In this document: positions 1 through 9,000 of the stretch, one piece after another
Numbering within the stretch: the stretch's first letter is position 1
Layout of the letters: each line of letters opens with the position of its first letter
Origin: Schlegelella_A sp036263655
Lineage (GTDB): Bacteria; Pseudomonadota; Gammaproteobacteria; Burkholderiales; Burkholderiaceae_C
NCBI GenBank assembly: GCA_036263655.1
Contig: DATAGP010000009.1
Location: 174,061 to 238,060, forward strand
DNA length: 64,000 nucleotides
Direction of reading: 5' to 3'
Notes under the pieces: model-generated
Database searches by the model: none
Seen by the model: the letters and a program-made list of their open reading frames with translations, nothing else
What the model was told of the DNA's origin: nothing
Position numbers and translations under genes: made by a program

Positions 1-581
1 GCCGCGAGGCCGGCAAGAAGCTGCGCGTGCTCTGGCTCGACGCGCACGCCGACTTCAACACCAACAACCTGACCCCGAGCGGCAACATCCACGGCATGCC
101 GGTCGCGTGCCTGTGCGGCTACGGGCCGAAGGAGCTCGTCGAGATCGGCGGCAAGGTCCCGGCGATCAGCGCCAAGTGGGTGCGGCAGATCGGCATCCGC
201 AGCGTCGACGCGGGCGAGAAGCGCCTCGTGCACGGCGCCGGCCTCGAGGTCTTCGACATGCGCTACATCGACGAGATGGGCATGCGCCACACGATGGAGC
301 TGGCGCTGGCGACGATCGACGCCAACACCCACCTGCACGTGAGCTTCGACGTCGACTTCCTCGACGCCGACATCGCGCCGGGCGTGGGCACCACGGTCAA
401 GGGCGGCCCGACCTACCGCGAGGCGCAGCTCTGCATGGAGATGATCGCTGACACCGGCGCCCTCGCCTCGCTCGACGTCATGGAGCTGAACCCGGCGCTC
501 GACGTCCGCAACCGCACGGCGGAGATCGCCGTCGACCTGATCGAGAGCCTGTTCGGAAAGAGCACGCTCATGCGGCGCTAG
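1..581 (+). CDS. rocF: Arginase (ureohydrolase family), 5' end outside window
   Basis: Hydrolyses L-arginine to L-ornithine and urea in the cytoplasm using a binuclear manganese centre. The frame is open from the first bases, so the N-terminal part, roughly 110-120 residues with the first metal-ligand His, lies outside the window. Visible are the metal motif DAHADFNT, the NIHGMP segment, and the second metal motif SFDVDFLD followed by APGVGTTVKGG, all classic arginase signatures. The C-terminus ends with the usual LDVMELNPALD block and a short tail. Agmatinase or formiminoglutamase are related alternatives, but NIHGMP and the C-terminal block favour arginase. The gene converges on the AsmA-like gene with an 11 bp gap. 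Confidence 0.9.
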   Translation, partial: REAGKKLRVLWLDAHADFNTNNLTPSGNIHGMPVACLCGYGPKELVEIGGKVPAISAKWVRQIGIRSVDAGEKRLVHGAGLEVFDMRYIDEMGMRHTMELALATIDANTHLHVSFDVDFLDADIAPGVGTTVKGGPTYREAQLCMEMIADTGALASLDVMELNPALDVRNRTAEIAVDLIESLFGKSTLMRR

Positions 582-592
582 CCGCCGCGCGC

Positions 593-2476
593 CTAGCAGG
601 CGCCGCCGCCGGCGTCCTGGCCGACGCGGTCGACGAGCTCGCGCTCGGGCTTGTCGAGCCGGCCGTACAGACGGATCGACTTGCCCATGTCGAGCAGGCC
701 GGGCTTCTTCGCCGTCGGCGTCAGGACGAGGTCGATCGTTCGCTGCCCGAAGTGGACGCCGCCGCTGCCGGTGGTGCGCGTGTTGGCGCTGTCGATCACC
801 AGGCTGCGGATGCGCGCCCTGCCGGCGGCGATGTCGACGTTCGCCGCCGCGCACGGCAAGGGCAAGGGCTCGTTGCCGCCGAGGAAGGTGCGGACCACCT
901 TGCCGGCCTGCAGGCCCATCTTCGCGTCCAGCATGCTGGGGATCGTTCCGTCGGCGAGCCGGAACGAGGCGTTGCCGGCGACGCTGGCGAGCATCTCGTC
1001 GAGCCCGGAGCCCTTCGCCGTCAGAACCGCACGGCCCTGCAGCGCACCCGACAGGCGCCGCGTCGGGTCCTGCGCGGGCAGCAGCGACTCGAGGCGCACA
1101 CCCCGCCAGGCGAGGCGCGCCTCGCCGGCCGGCAGCTCGTCGCGCAGGTCGGCCTTCACGCTTCCGGTCGCGTGGCCGCCGGCGACGCCGAGGTCGATCG
1201 ACGACACCTCGAGCACGCCGTCGAGCAGCTTCGCCTGCAGCGTCAGGCTCTGCACGGGCCTGGCGTCGGCGACGTGCAGCCGTCGCGCCGCGAAGCTCAG
1301 CTGGGCGTCCCAGCCGCGCAGCCTCGGCGTGCCGTTCGGCGCGCTCGCGGCCGGCGCCGGGACGGCGCTCGCGGCACGGAGCACGGGCCGCACTGCCGAG
1401 GCCGCTCGCGCCGCGGCCGGCGCGGCGCGGCCGGCGATCCAGGCCAGGTCCGCGGCGTCGGTCGAATCGCTGCGCAGCTCGGCGCGAAGGCGATGCTTCT
1501 GCTCGTCCCGCGTCCACTCGACGCTGCCCGCGAGATCGGTGGCGCCGATCCGAGCGGTGGCGTCGGCGAGTGCGAGGCGGCCGGGCGCGACGCTGAGCTG
1601 GCCGACGGCGCGCAGCGCCTTGGCTGTGCGGTAGCGCTCGCCGATCCACGGGCCCAGGGTGGCCAGTGATCGGCCGGCGAGGAGCATGCGCGCCTCGATG
1701 CGCGGCTGGAGCAGGAGGTCGGCGGCACGACCGTCGAGCTCGATGCGCGCGCCCTCGACCTCGGCGTGACCGCGAAGGGGAAACCACGCGCCGCTCTTCA
1801 GCAGGCTGATCGCCGCGCCGGTCAGCGTGCTGCCGCGGAAATCGACGCGGCGGTACGAGCCGTCGAAGTCGACGCGGCTCGGCAGCGCCGCCGCGGCGTC
1901 GCGCGCCTGCTCGGCGGCGGCATCGGCCGGGCTCGACTTCGCGCGCAGCACGAGGTCGATCCCGCGGTTGACGAAGGTCAGCGACGTGCGCTCCGCTTCC
2001 AGGACCGTGAACCAGTAGCGGCCGAGCCCGCGATCGTCGGGTCGGCGCAGGCGCCAGTTGCGCAGCCCGTCCGGCCGCCGCTCCAGGTTCACCTCGCCGT
2101 TCTTCAGCCGGACGCGCGAGATCACCCAGCGCCCCTCGCTGCGCCGCCCGGTGAACTCGAAGTCGACCTCCTCGAAGTCGGCGAAGGGACGCGTGCTCTC
2201 GGACCACGGGGCGTTGGCGATGCGCACGCCGCGCATCGCGAGCCGCGGCGCGAGCTGCGGCCCGATGCCGAGCCGGATCGAATCGAAGTGGACGGGACGG
2301 CCCGAGGTGGCCGTCAGGTAGCGCGAGGCCGCCGGGCCGAGCCACCACGGATGCGTCGCGACGACCACCGCGCCGACGACCACGAGCGCCAGCAGCAGCC
2401 ACCCGGCCACGCGCCACGCGCTCCACCGCCTGGGCGCGTCAGCGTGGACTTCTGCGCTGGGCTCGGCGGCGGGCAT
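593..2476 (-). CDS. AsmA family inner-membrane-anchored protein
   Basis: About 627 residues. AsmA-like proteins are anchored in the inner membrane by one N-terminal helix and extend into the periplasm, where they are linked to outer-membrane assembly and lipid transfer. A short cytoplasmic stretch is followed by one strongly hydrophobic helix at about residues 27-45 (LLLALVVVGAVVVATHPW). Then comes the family's beta-rich body with the N-terminal pattern of GRPVHFDSIRLG and WVISRVRLKNGEVNLERR, and a C-terminal AsmA domain (LRLADGTIPSMLDAKMGLQAGKV). A GTG at 2533 would add 19 residues; the ATG at 2476 was preferred because it sits just before the membrane helix. Divergent from the gene at 2587. 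Confidence 0.85.
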   Translation of the reverse strand: MPAAEPSAEVHADAPRRWSAWRVAGWLLLALVVVGAVVVATHPWWLGPAASRYLTATSGRPVHFDSIRLGIGPQLAPRLAMRGVRIANAPWSESTRPFADFEEVDFEFTGRRSEGRWVISRVRLKNGEVNLERRPDGLRNWRLRRPDDRGLGRYWFTVLEAERTSLTFVNRGIDLVLRAKSSPADAAAEQARDAAAALPSRVDFDGSYRRVDFRGSTLTGAAISLLKSGAWFPLRGHAEVEGARIELDGRAADLLLQPRIEARMLLAGRSLATLGPWIGERYRTAKALRAVGQLSVAPGRLALADATARIGATDLAGSVEWTRDEQKHRLRAELRSDSTDAADLAWIAGRAAPAAARAASAVRPVLRAASAVPAPAASAPNGTPRLRGWDAQLSFAARRLHVADARPVQSLTLQAKLLDGVLEVSSIDLGVAGGHATGSVKADLRDELPAGEARLAWRGVRLESLLPAQDPTRRLSGALQGRAVLTAKGSGLDEMLASVAGNASFRLADGTIPSMLDAKMGLQAGKVVRTFLGGNEPLPLPCAAANVDIAAGRARIRSLVIDSANTRTTGSGGVHFGQRTIDLVLTPTAKKPGLLDMGKSIRLYGRLDKPERELVDRVGQDAGGGAC

Positions 2477-2586
2477 CGGCCCATCGTAAGCGGCGGACTC
2501 GAAAGGGCCGCTCGCGAGTGACCGCGTGGCCACAATGGGCGCGCCATTTGCTCGACGGCGAGGTTCCGCGCACTGCGATCACCCCC

Positions 2587-3099
2587 ATGACCAATCCGAA
2601 CTCCCTCGAAAAGCGGCAGATGGCCGAGCCCCGCCCGGCGCCGGAAGGTGCCGACGTCGGCGGCATGGCCTCCACCGCCGACGCCGGCCTCGGCCGCGCG
2701 ACGCAGCGCTCGACCGAGCACGCCGAGAGCGACCCGGTCGCACCGGCATCGACCGGTCATGCCAGCGGCGGCGCGCAGACGCCCCGCATCGACATGGGCG
2801 GCAAGGCCGAGCCCGGCTCTGTGCCCGGTACCACCGAGAGCACGCGCCGACCGGCCGCGGACCGGCAGGCGTCGGGTGCACCGGCATCGTCGGGCCGCGC
2901 TGCGGGCGCCGGCGGCGTGGGTGGGGCCGAACCGACAGGCAGCGGCGCGGTCGACGACGAGGACGAGGACGAGTGGCGGCACGAGCCGCGGCCCGCCGTC
3001 GACGAGAGCCCGCTGAAGTCCTTCGGCAAGTCCATCGGCGAGGCGCTGACCGGCTCCGTGGACGATCCGCCCGATCCGGCGAAGAAGGGCGGCCGCTGA
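2587..3099 (+). CDS. Hypothetical disordered protein rich in Gly, Ala, Pro and charged residues
   Basis: A 170-residue protein of unknown function. It has no signal peptide or membrane segment and consists almost wholly of small and charged residues. There is an acidic run DDEDEDEW around residue 129. A short C-terminal amphipathic piece (SPLKSFGKSIGEALTG) is followed by a lysine/proline tail. The ATG at 2587 is chosen over a GTG at 2518 because the earlier start would overlap the upstream control region of the divergent AsmA gene. The thioredoxin-like gene follows after 46 bp on the same strand. Coding status rests on frame length and small-protein composition only; it could be a lineage-specific protein. 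Confidence 0.55.
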   Translation: MTNPNSLEKRQMAEPRPAPEGADVGGMASTADAGLGRATQRSTEHAESDPVAPASTGHASGGAQTPRIDMGGKAEPGSVPGTTESTRRPAADRQASGAPASSGRAAGAGGVGGAEPTGSGAVDDEDEDEWRHEPRPAVDESPLKSFGKSIGEALTGSVDDPPDPAKKGGR

Positions 3100-3145
3100 G
3101 GCGGGCGCCCACGCGTCCGCGACCGCCCTCCGCCAGCACCGTGCC

Positions 3146-3478
3146 ATGAGCCCGCCGCTCCCCTACCAGGCCGACGAGCCCACGCGGGCGGAGATCGATG
3201 CAATGGACGGGCCCTGCCTGCTCGAGTTCGGCACGCCGTGGTGCGGGTTCTGTCGCGCGGCGGAGCCGGCCATCGCCGTGGCGATGGCCGCCCATCCTTC
3301 GGTGCGGCACGTGAAGGTCGAGGACGGCAGCGGCCGCGCCCTCGGGCGCTCGTTCGCCGTCAGGCTCTGGCCGACGCTGATCTTCCTGCGCGACGGAAAG
3401 GAGCTCGCCCGGCTGGTCCGGCCGCGCGAGCCCGCGCCCATCGAGGAAGCGCTCCGGGGCATCGATCCGCGCGACTGA
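3146..3478 (+). CDS. Thioredoxin-family protein
   Basis: A 110-residue single-domain protein close to classical thioredoxin length. The active-site segment TPWCGFCRAAEP carries a CxxC pair (CGFC) with the expected preceding Trp. A later WPTLIFLRDGKE stretch supplies the cis-proline and the conserved central strand. There is no signal peptide, so a cytoplasmic thiol-disulfide reductant role is expected. The dipeptide between the cysteines is Gly-Phe rather than the Gly-Pro of standard thioredoxin, which usually changes redox potential, so a specialised partner is possible. It follows the disordered hypothetical protein by 46 bp and may be cotranscribed with it. Confidence 0.85.
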   Translation: MSPPLPYQADEPTRAEIDAMDGPCLLEFGTPWCGFCRAAEPAIAVAMAAHPSVRHVKVEDGSGRALGRSFAVRLWPTLIFLRDGKELARLVRPREPAPIEEALRGIDPRD

Positions 3479-3588
3479 GCGCGTCCTATGCGCGCGACCG
3501 AGCACGCACGGGATCGGCGCGACCCAGCGCGCATGAACCGCCGAGCGCGGCCGCGCCGGCCGAGAGCGCGCTGCGCCGTCCCGCGTGG

Positions 3589-3954
3589 TCAGTCGGGCGT
3601 GCCGCCCGTGCGGTTGCGGTTCGGGCCCGGCGCGCCGCGCTTGCCCCAGCGGCGGTCCTGGCGGTCCGAGAAGTTGCGTGCCTTCTCGGCCTGGCGGTGC
3701 GTGAAGTTGCGGACCGACTTCCCGGCCTTGCGGGCGCGGTCGCCCAGCGTCGGGCCGCCGCCGGCGTCGCTGCGTTCGGCGACGCGAGACGACGACGTGC
3801 TGCGCGACTGCATCGCGTTGTGCTTGGCGATCGCTTCCTCGCGGTTGCGGGCGCGGCGCTCCTGGTCCGCCGCTGCGTCGTAGGTCTGCGCGGTGGCGAC
3901 GCCGCAGGTGGCGAAGGCGGCGCAGGCGAGAATGAGTCGATGCAGTTGTTTCAT
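3589..3954 (-). CDS. Small exported basic protein, function unknown
   Basis: A 121-residue protein with a clear signal peptide: MKQLHR, a hydrophobic core (LILACAAFATCGVATA), and likely cleavage after ATAQ near residue 23. The mature part is about 100 residues, strongly basic and hydrophilic, with repeated arginine-rich segments (ERRARNREEAIAKHN, NFTHRQAEKARNFSDRQDRRWGK) and a Pro/Asn/Gly-rich tail. A periplasmic, possibly nucleic-acid- or envelope-binding role is conceivable but not shown. AGGGGCC lies just upstream of the ATG on the minus strand and could serve as ribosome binding site. The 110 bp to the convergent thioredoxin gene contains nothing recognisable. Confidence 0.65.
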   Translation of the reverse strand: MKQLHRLILACAAFATCGVATAQTYDAAADQERRARNREEAIAKHNAMQSRSTSSSRVAERSDAGGGPTLGDRARKAGKSVRNFTHRQAEKARNFSDRQDRRWGKRGAPGPNRNRTGGTPD

Positions 3955-4109
3955 GAGTGGCCCCTGGCGATTGACGACACGAGGCGCTGCGATCGAGCGC
4001 CGTCCGCAGGCAGTGTCGAACGCGCTCGCGCCGCGGGCAACGACACAAGGCCTGATGATCCTGGCCGACGCCGGCCCGTCCGCGCGTCGGCGTCGCCCTA
4101 CCCCGCCCC

Positions 4110-4901
4110 ATGCCCATGAAGATCGCGACCTTCAACGTCAACGGCATCACCGCCCGCCTGCCGCGCCTGCTCGAATGGCTGGCTTCGGCACGGCCGGACA
4201 TCGTCTGCCTGCAGGAGCTGAAGACCTCCGACGAGACCTTCCCCGTCGAGGCCTTGCGCGCGGCCGGCTACGGCGCGGTGTGGCACGGCCAGAAGGGCTT
4301 CAACGGCGTCGCCATCCTGGCCCGGGGCGAGCCGCCGCAGGAACGGCGGCGCGGCCTACCGGGCGACCCCGACGACACGCACAGCCGCTACATCGAGGCC
4401 GAGGCGCACGGCGTCCTGGTGGGCTCGATCTACCTGCCCAACGGCAATCCGCAGCCGGGCCCGAAGTTCGACTACAAGCTCGCCTGGTTCGAGCGCCTGA
4501 CGGAGCACGCGGCCACCCTGTTCGGCGAGCCGCGGACGGTGGTGCTCGCCGGCGACTACAACGTCGTCGCCAGCGACGAGGTCGGCGACATCTACTCGCC
4601 GCGCTCCTACAAGGACGACGCCCTGCTTCAGCCGGAAACGCGCGCGGCCTGGCGGCGCCTGCTCGAGCAGGGCTGGACCGACGCCATCGACGCGCTGCAC
4701 CACGGCGAGCCCATCTACAGCTACTGGGACTACTTCCGCAACCGCTTCGCCCGCGATGCCGGCCTCCGCATCGACCACCTCCTGCTCAACGCAGCGGCGC
4801 GGGCGCGCCTGGAGCAGGCCGGCGTCGACCGGGCGGTGCGCGCCCAGGAAAAGCCGAGCGACCACGCGCCGGCCTGGGTCCTGCTCAGCGACCAGGCCTA
4901 G
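4110..4901 (+). CDS. xthA: Exodeoxyribonuclease III (first of two copies)
   Basis: Mg-dependent AP endonuclease and 3'-5' exonuclease of base excision repair, 263 residues (usual length about 260). Motifs in order: MKIATFNVNGI at the N-terminus (Asn ligand), CLQELK (catalytic Glu), SIYLPNG, the metal site AGDYNV, DYFRNRFARDAGLRIDHLLL, and the catalytic SDHAPAW near the end. Two close ATGs exist (4110 and 4116); the second matches the family N-terminus MKIATFN. The stop TAG shares the tetranucleotide CTAG with the stop of the convergent threonine aldolase gene. A second family member lies at 16938-17714. Confidence 0.93.
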   Translation: MPMKIATFNVNGITARLPRLLEWLASARPDIVCLQELKTSDETFPVEALRAAGYGAVWHGQKGFNGVAILARGEPPQERRRGLPGDPDDTHSRYIEAEAHGVLVGSIYLPNGNPQPGPKFDYKLAWFERLTEHAATLFGEPRTVVLAGDYNVVASDEVGDIYSPRSYKDDALLQPETRAAWRRLLEQGWTDAIDALHHGEPIYSYWDYFRNRFARDAGLRIDHLLLNAAARARLEQAGVDRAVRAQEKPSDHAPAWVLLSDQA

Positions 4902-5929
4902 CCTTCGTCCGCCGCGGCCGCCAGGATCCCCGCCGCCTGCAGGCACTGCGCGCGCGTCACGTCGCGGTGCGTGAGGACGCGGACCCGCCGCGCGCCGAGC
5001 GCGTTGACGAGCACGCCGCGCTCGCGTGCCGCGGCGACGACGCGCGCCGCATCGGGCGCGCCGGCGCGCAGGGCGAAGACGATGATGTTGGTCTGCACCC
5101 GGGCGAGGTCGAGCTCGACGCCATCGGTCTCGGCCAGCCGTTCGCCGATGAGCCGGGCGTTGGCGTGGTCGACCTCGAGATCGGGCAGGTGGTGGTCGAG
5201 CGCATGCGTGCCCGCGGCGGCGAAGATGCCGACCTGGCGCATGGCCCCGCCGAGCATGCGCCGGTGCCGCACGGCGCGCGCGATCACCTCGCGGCTGCCG
5301 GCGAGCAGGGAGCCGCTCGGTGCGCCGAGCCCCTTGGACAGCGACACGGCGACGAGGTCGAACGGCGCCGCCAGGCTCTCGACCGAGCGCCGGCTGGCGA
5401 CCGCCGCGTTCCAGAGCCGGGCGCCGTCGAGGAACGTGGCGATGCCGAGCCGCCGCGCCGCGACGCAGACCGCCTCGGCCGCCTCCTGGGGGAAGACCAG
5501 GCCGCCGCCGCGGTTGTGCGTGTTCTCGATCTCGACGAGCGTCGTCGGCGGGTAGATGCCGTGCTCGCGCGGCTTCACCGCCGCGACGAACTGCTCGGCG
5601 TCGAACAGGCCGCCCTCGCCGACTTCGGTGAACTGCACCCCGGCGTTCGCCGCCGAGCCGCCGGTCTCGTGCCACACCGCATGGCTCTCGCGGCCGACGA
5701 TGACGTCGTCGCCCGGCCGCGTCAGAACGCGCAGCGCCACCTGGTTGGCCATCGTGCCGGTGGGCAGCCAGAGGGCCGCTTCTTTGCCGAGCAGGCCGGC
5801 GACGCGCTCCTGCAGCGCATTGACGCTCGGGTCGTCGCCGTACTGGTCGTCGCCCACCGGTGCCGCCGCCATCGCCTGACGCATGGCGGCAGAGGGCCGG
5901 GTGACGGTGTCGGAGCGCAGGTCGATCAT
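4898..5929 (-). CDS. ltaE: Low-specificity L-threonine aldolase
   Basis: PLP-dependent fold-type I enzyme splitting L-threonine or L-allo-threonine to glycine and acetaldehyde; 343 residues, normal length. It begins with the family signature MIDLRSDTVTRPS and contains GDDQYGDDPSVN. The cofactor lysine lies in SLSKGLGAPSGS (Lys199). ENTHNRGGG and FLDGARLWNAA provide PLP-binding residues. The frame stays open 64 codons upstream, but that extension is low-complexity and the conserved N-terminus fixes the start at 5929. It is divergent from the hybrid kinase gene (82 bp) and convergent with xthA, sharing a CTAG stop. Confidence 0.94.
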   Translation of the reverse strand: MIDLRSDTVTRPSAAMRQAMAAAPVGDDQYGDDPSVNALQERVAGLLGKEAALWLPTGTMANQVALRVLTRPGDDVIVGRESHAVWHETGGSAANAGVQFTEVGEGGLFDAEQFVAAVKPREHGIYPPTTLVEIENTHNRGGGLVFPQEAAEAVCVAARRLGIATFLDGARLWNAAVASRRSVESLAAPFDLVAVSLSKGLGAPSGSLLAGSREVIARAVRHRRMLGGAMRQVGIFAAAGTHALDHHLPDLEVDHANARLIGERLAETDGVELDLARVQTNIIVFALRAGAPDAARVVAAARERGVLVNALGARRVRVLTHRDVTRAQCLQAAGILAAAADEG

Positions 5930-5973
5930 CGCGGCGGGTCCCAGGAGTGGATGAAGACGACGGGGTCGCGCCG

Positions 5974-5979
5974 TATCAT
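5974..5979 (+). promoter_or_regulatory. Candidate -10 box upstream of the hybrid kinase operon
   Basis: TATCAT (five of six matches to TATAAT) lies 32 bp before the ATG at 6012 in the 82 bp divergent region between ltaE and the signalling operon. No good -35 hexamer is found at 16-18 bp, so this could be an activated or weak sigma-70 promoter, or chance. It is one of the few AT-rich hexamers in this region. Confidence 0.3.
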
Positions 5980-6011
5980 CGCCGCCCTCCCCGCCCCGCT
6001 CAAGCGGCCCC

Positions 6012-9000
6012 ATGAACCCACATCCCCGCGCCGGTCCGGGACGCGCCCGGCGCCCCCTCGCGCCCTTGCCCACCGGCGTCTTCGCCGGCTTCCTGGTGGC
6101 GGTGGCCGCCGTCCTCGTCACGGCCTTCCTCGCCTATGCCTCGCTCACCGATCGCTCGGCGACGGCCGAGCGCACGACGAAGGCCTACGAGCTGCTCGGG
6201 CGCATCCAGAACGTGCTGTCGCTGGTGAAGGACGCCGAGACCGGCCAGCGCGGCTACCTGCTCACGGGCAACGAGGCCTACCTCGAGCCGTACAACCAGG
6301 CGCGCGCGGCCGTGCCGGAGCAGATCGCCGGACTGCGCGGGCTGCTGGCCGGCAAGCCCGAGCAGACGACCCGCATCGATGCGCTCGCCGCGGCAGCCAA
6401 GGAGAAGCTCGACGAGGTCGAGCAGACCATCGCCCTGCGCCGCGCCGGCGACCTCGAGGCGGCCCTGGCCATCGTCCGCACCGACCGTGGCCGCGCCGCC
6501 ATGAATCGGGTCCGCTCGCTGGTCGGCGAGATGGAGAGCGCGGGCGGCCTGGAGCTGGCCGCGCGCCACCTCGAGTGGCAGGAGGCGGCACGAGCCTCGT
6601 TCCTCGTCACCTTCGGCGGCTCGGCGCTCCTTCTCGTGCTGATCGGTGTCGCGGCCTGGTCGGCCTGGCGCAACCACCGCCTCGGCGAGGAGCAGGTGTG
6701 GCTGCGCTCGGGCCAGAGCGCGCTCGTCGAGCGGATGCAGGGCGACCAGCGCCTCGACGCCCTCGGCGCCAAGGTGCTCGACTTCCTGGTCGACTTCCTC
6801 GATGCGCAGGTCGCCGCGCTCTACGTCAAGGAGACCCCGCAGCACCTGCGCCGCATCGCCGCCTACGCGATCGACCCGCAGCTGCGCGAGGTAGTCGAGG
6901 CCGGCACCGGCCTGCTCGGCCAGGCGGCGAAGGACAACCGGGCCCTGCACGTGCGCGACGTGCCGCCGGGCTACCTGGTGGTGAGCTCGAGCCTCGGCAG
7001 CGCGACGGCGCAGGAGGTGCTGATCGTGCCGGCCTCGGTCGACGGGCGCGTGCAGGCGGTGATCGAGCTCGGCTTCCTGCGCCGCGTGACGGCGCTCGAG
7101 CACGACTTCCTGGGCCAGGTGTCGGAGGCGGTCGCCGTCGCCATCCGCGCCTCTCGCGACCGCACCCGCCTCGAGGAGCTGCTCGAGGAGACGCAGCGCC
7201 AGGCCGAGGAGCTGCAGGCGCAGCAGGAAGAGCTTCGTGTCAGCAACGAGGAGCTCGAGGAGCAGGGCCGCGCTCTCAAGGAGTCGCAGGCGACTTTGGA
7301 GGCGCAGCAGACCGAGCTCGAGGCGAGCAACTCGCAGCTGGAGGCGCACGCGCGGCTCCTCGAGGAGCAGAAGGAGGAGCTGTCCCGGTCGCAGGCGGCG
7401 CTGACCGAGAAGGCGGCCGACCTCGAGCGCGCCAGCCTCTACAAGAGCGAGTTCCTGGCCAACATGAGCCACGAGCTGCGGACGCCGCTCAACTCGACCC
7501 TGATCCTGGCCAAGCTCCTGGCCGACAACAAGGACGGCAATCTCACTCCCGAGCAGGTCCGCTTCGCCGAGACCATCTGCTCGGCCGGCAACGACCTGCT
7601 CGAGCTCATCAACGACGTGCTCGACCTGTCGAAGATCGAGGCCGGCAAGGCCGACATCGCGCCGGAGCGGGTCACCCTGGTGCGCCTGGTCGACGGTCTG
7701 CTGAAGAGCTTCGAGCCGCAGGCACGCGACAAGGGGCTGGCCCTCCGCGTCGAGATCGCGCCGGGCACGCCGGAGCGCATCGAGACCGACGGCCAGCGCC
7801 TCGGCCAGATCCTCCGCAACCTGCTCTCCAACGCCATCAAGTTCACCGATCGCGGCGAGGTCTCCCTCCAGGTCTCGGCCGCAGGTCCCGACCGCATCGC
7901 CTTCGCGGTGCACGACACCGGCATCGGCATCCCGGAGGACAAGCACGAGCTCGTCTTCGAGGCGTTCCAGCAGGGCGACGGCAGCACGCACCGGCGCTAC
8001 GGCGGCACCGGCCTCGGCCTGTCGATCTCGCGCGACCTGACCGAGTTGCTGGGCGGCGAGCTCGCGCTGCAGAGCAGCCCCGGCAAGGGGAGCGTGTTCA
8101 CGCTGACCCTGCCGCGCGTCTACGCCGGTGCGGCGCCGTCGAGCGCCGAGCCGCGGCGACCGGCGTCAATGCTGCGGGCTGCTGCGAAGTCGGCGGAGCC
8201 GAGGCCGACGCCTGCCCCCGACGCGGCGCCGCCGCTGCCGGCGCCGTCGTCGGGCCCTGGCGCGATCGCGCTGCCCCCGGGCGCCGCCGCGCGCCCGCCG
8301 CGCCCGGCCCGCGGCGCGCCGCGGCCGACGTCGTGCCCGGCCCCTGCGGCGAGCCACGTCCCCGACGACCGCGGTCATCTCGCGTCGGCGGCGCGCCTGA
8401 TCCTGGTCATCGAGGACGACGTCCGCTTCGCCGCGATCCTGCGCGACCTGGCGCACGAGCTCGGCTTCCAGTGCGTGGTCGCGCACTCGGCGCGCGAAGG
8501 CCTGGCGGCCGCGACCGAGTACCGGCCGAGCGCGATCCTGCTCGACATGAACCTGCCCGACCACTCGGGCCTCGGCGTCCTCGATCAGCTCAAGCGCAAT
8601 CCGCTCACCCGGCACATCCCGGTCCATGTCGCCTCGGTCGCCGACTACGCGCAGCAGGCGATGGAGCGCGGCGCCGTCGGCTACGCGCTGAAGCCGGTCA
8701 AGCGCGAGGACCTGGTTGAGGCGCTGAAGCGCCTCGAGGCCAAGTTCACGCAGGGCCTGCGCCGCCTGCTGATCGTCGAGGACGATCCCGATCAGCGCGG
8801 CGCCATGAAGCAGCTGCTCGCCAACGCGCGCACCGAGATCACGACGGCCGAGAATGCTGTCGAGGCGCTCGAGCACTTGCGCCGGACCACCTTCGACTGC
8901 ATGGTCATGGACCTCAACCTGCCGGACCTGAGCGGCTACGAATTGCTCGAGAAGATGGCCGAGCAGGACGAGGTCGCGTTCCCGCCGGTGATCGTCTACA

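Noticed and set aside
5930..6121. 64-codon upstream extension of threonine aldolase
   Set aside because: Arg/Gly-rich and overlapping the start of the hybrid kinase; the conserved N-terminus MIDLRSDT begins at 5929.
3893..8719. A 1608-codon plus-strand open frame
   Set aside because: It overlaps exonuclease III, threonine aldolase and the hybrid kinase in other frames and has Arg/Pro/Gly-rich shadow composition; the recognised genes have clear motifs.
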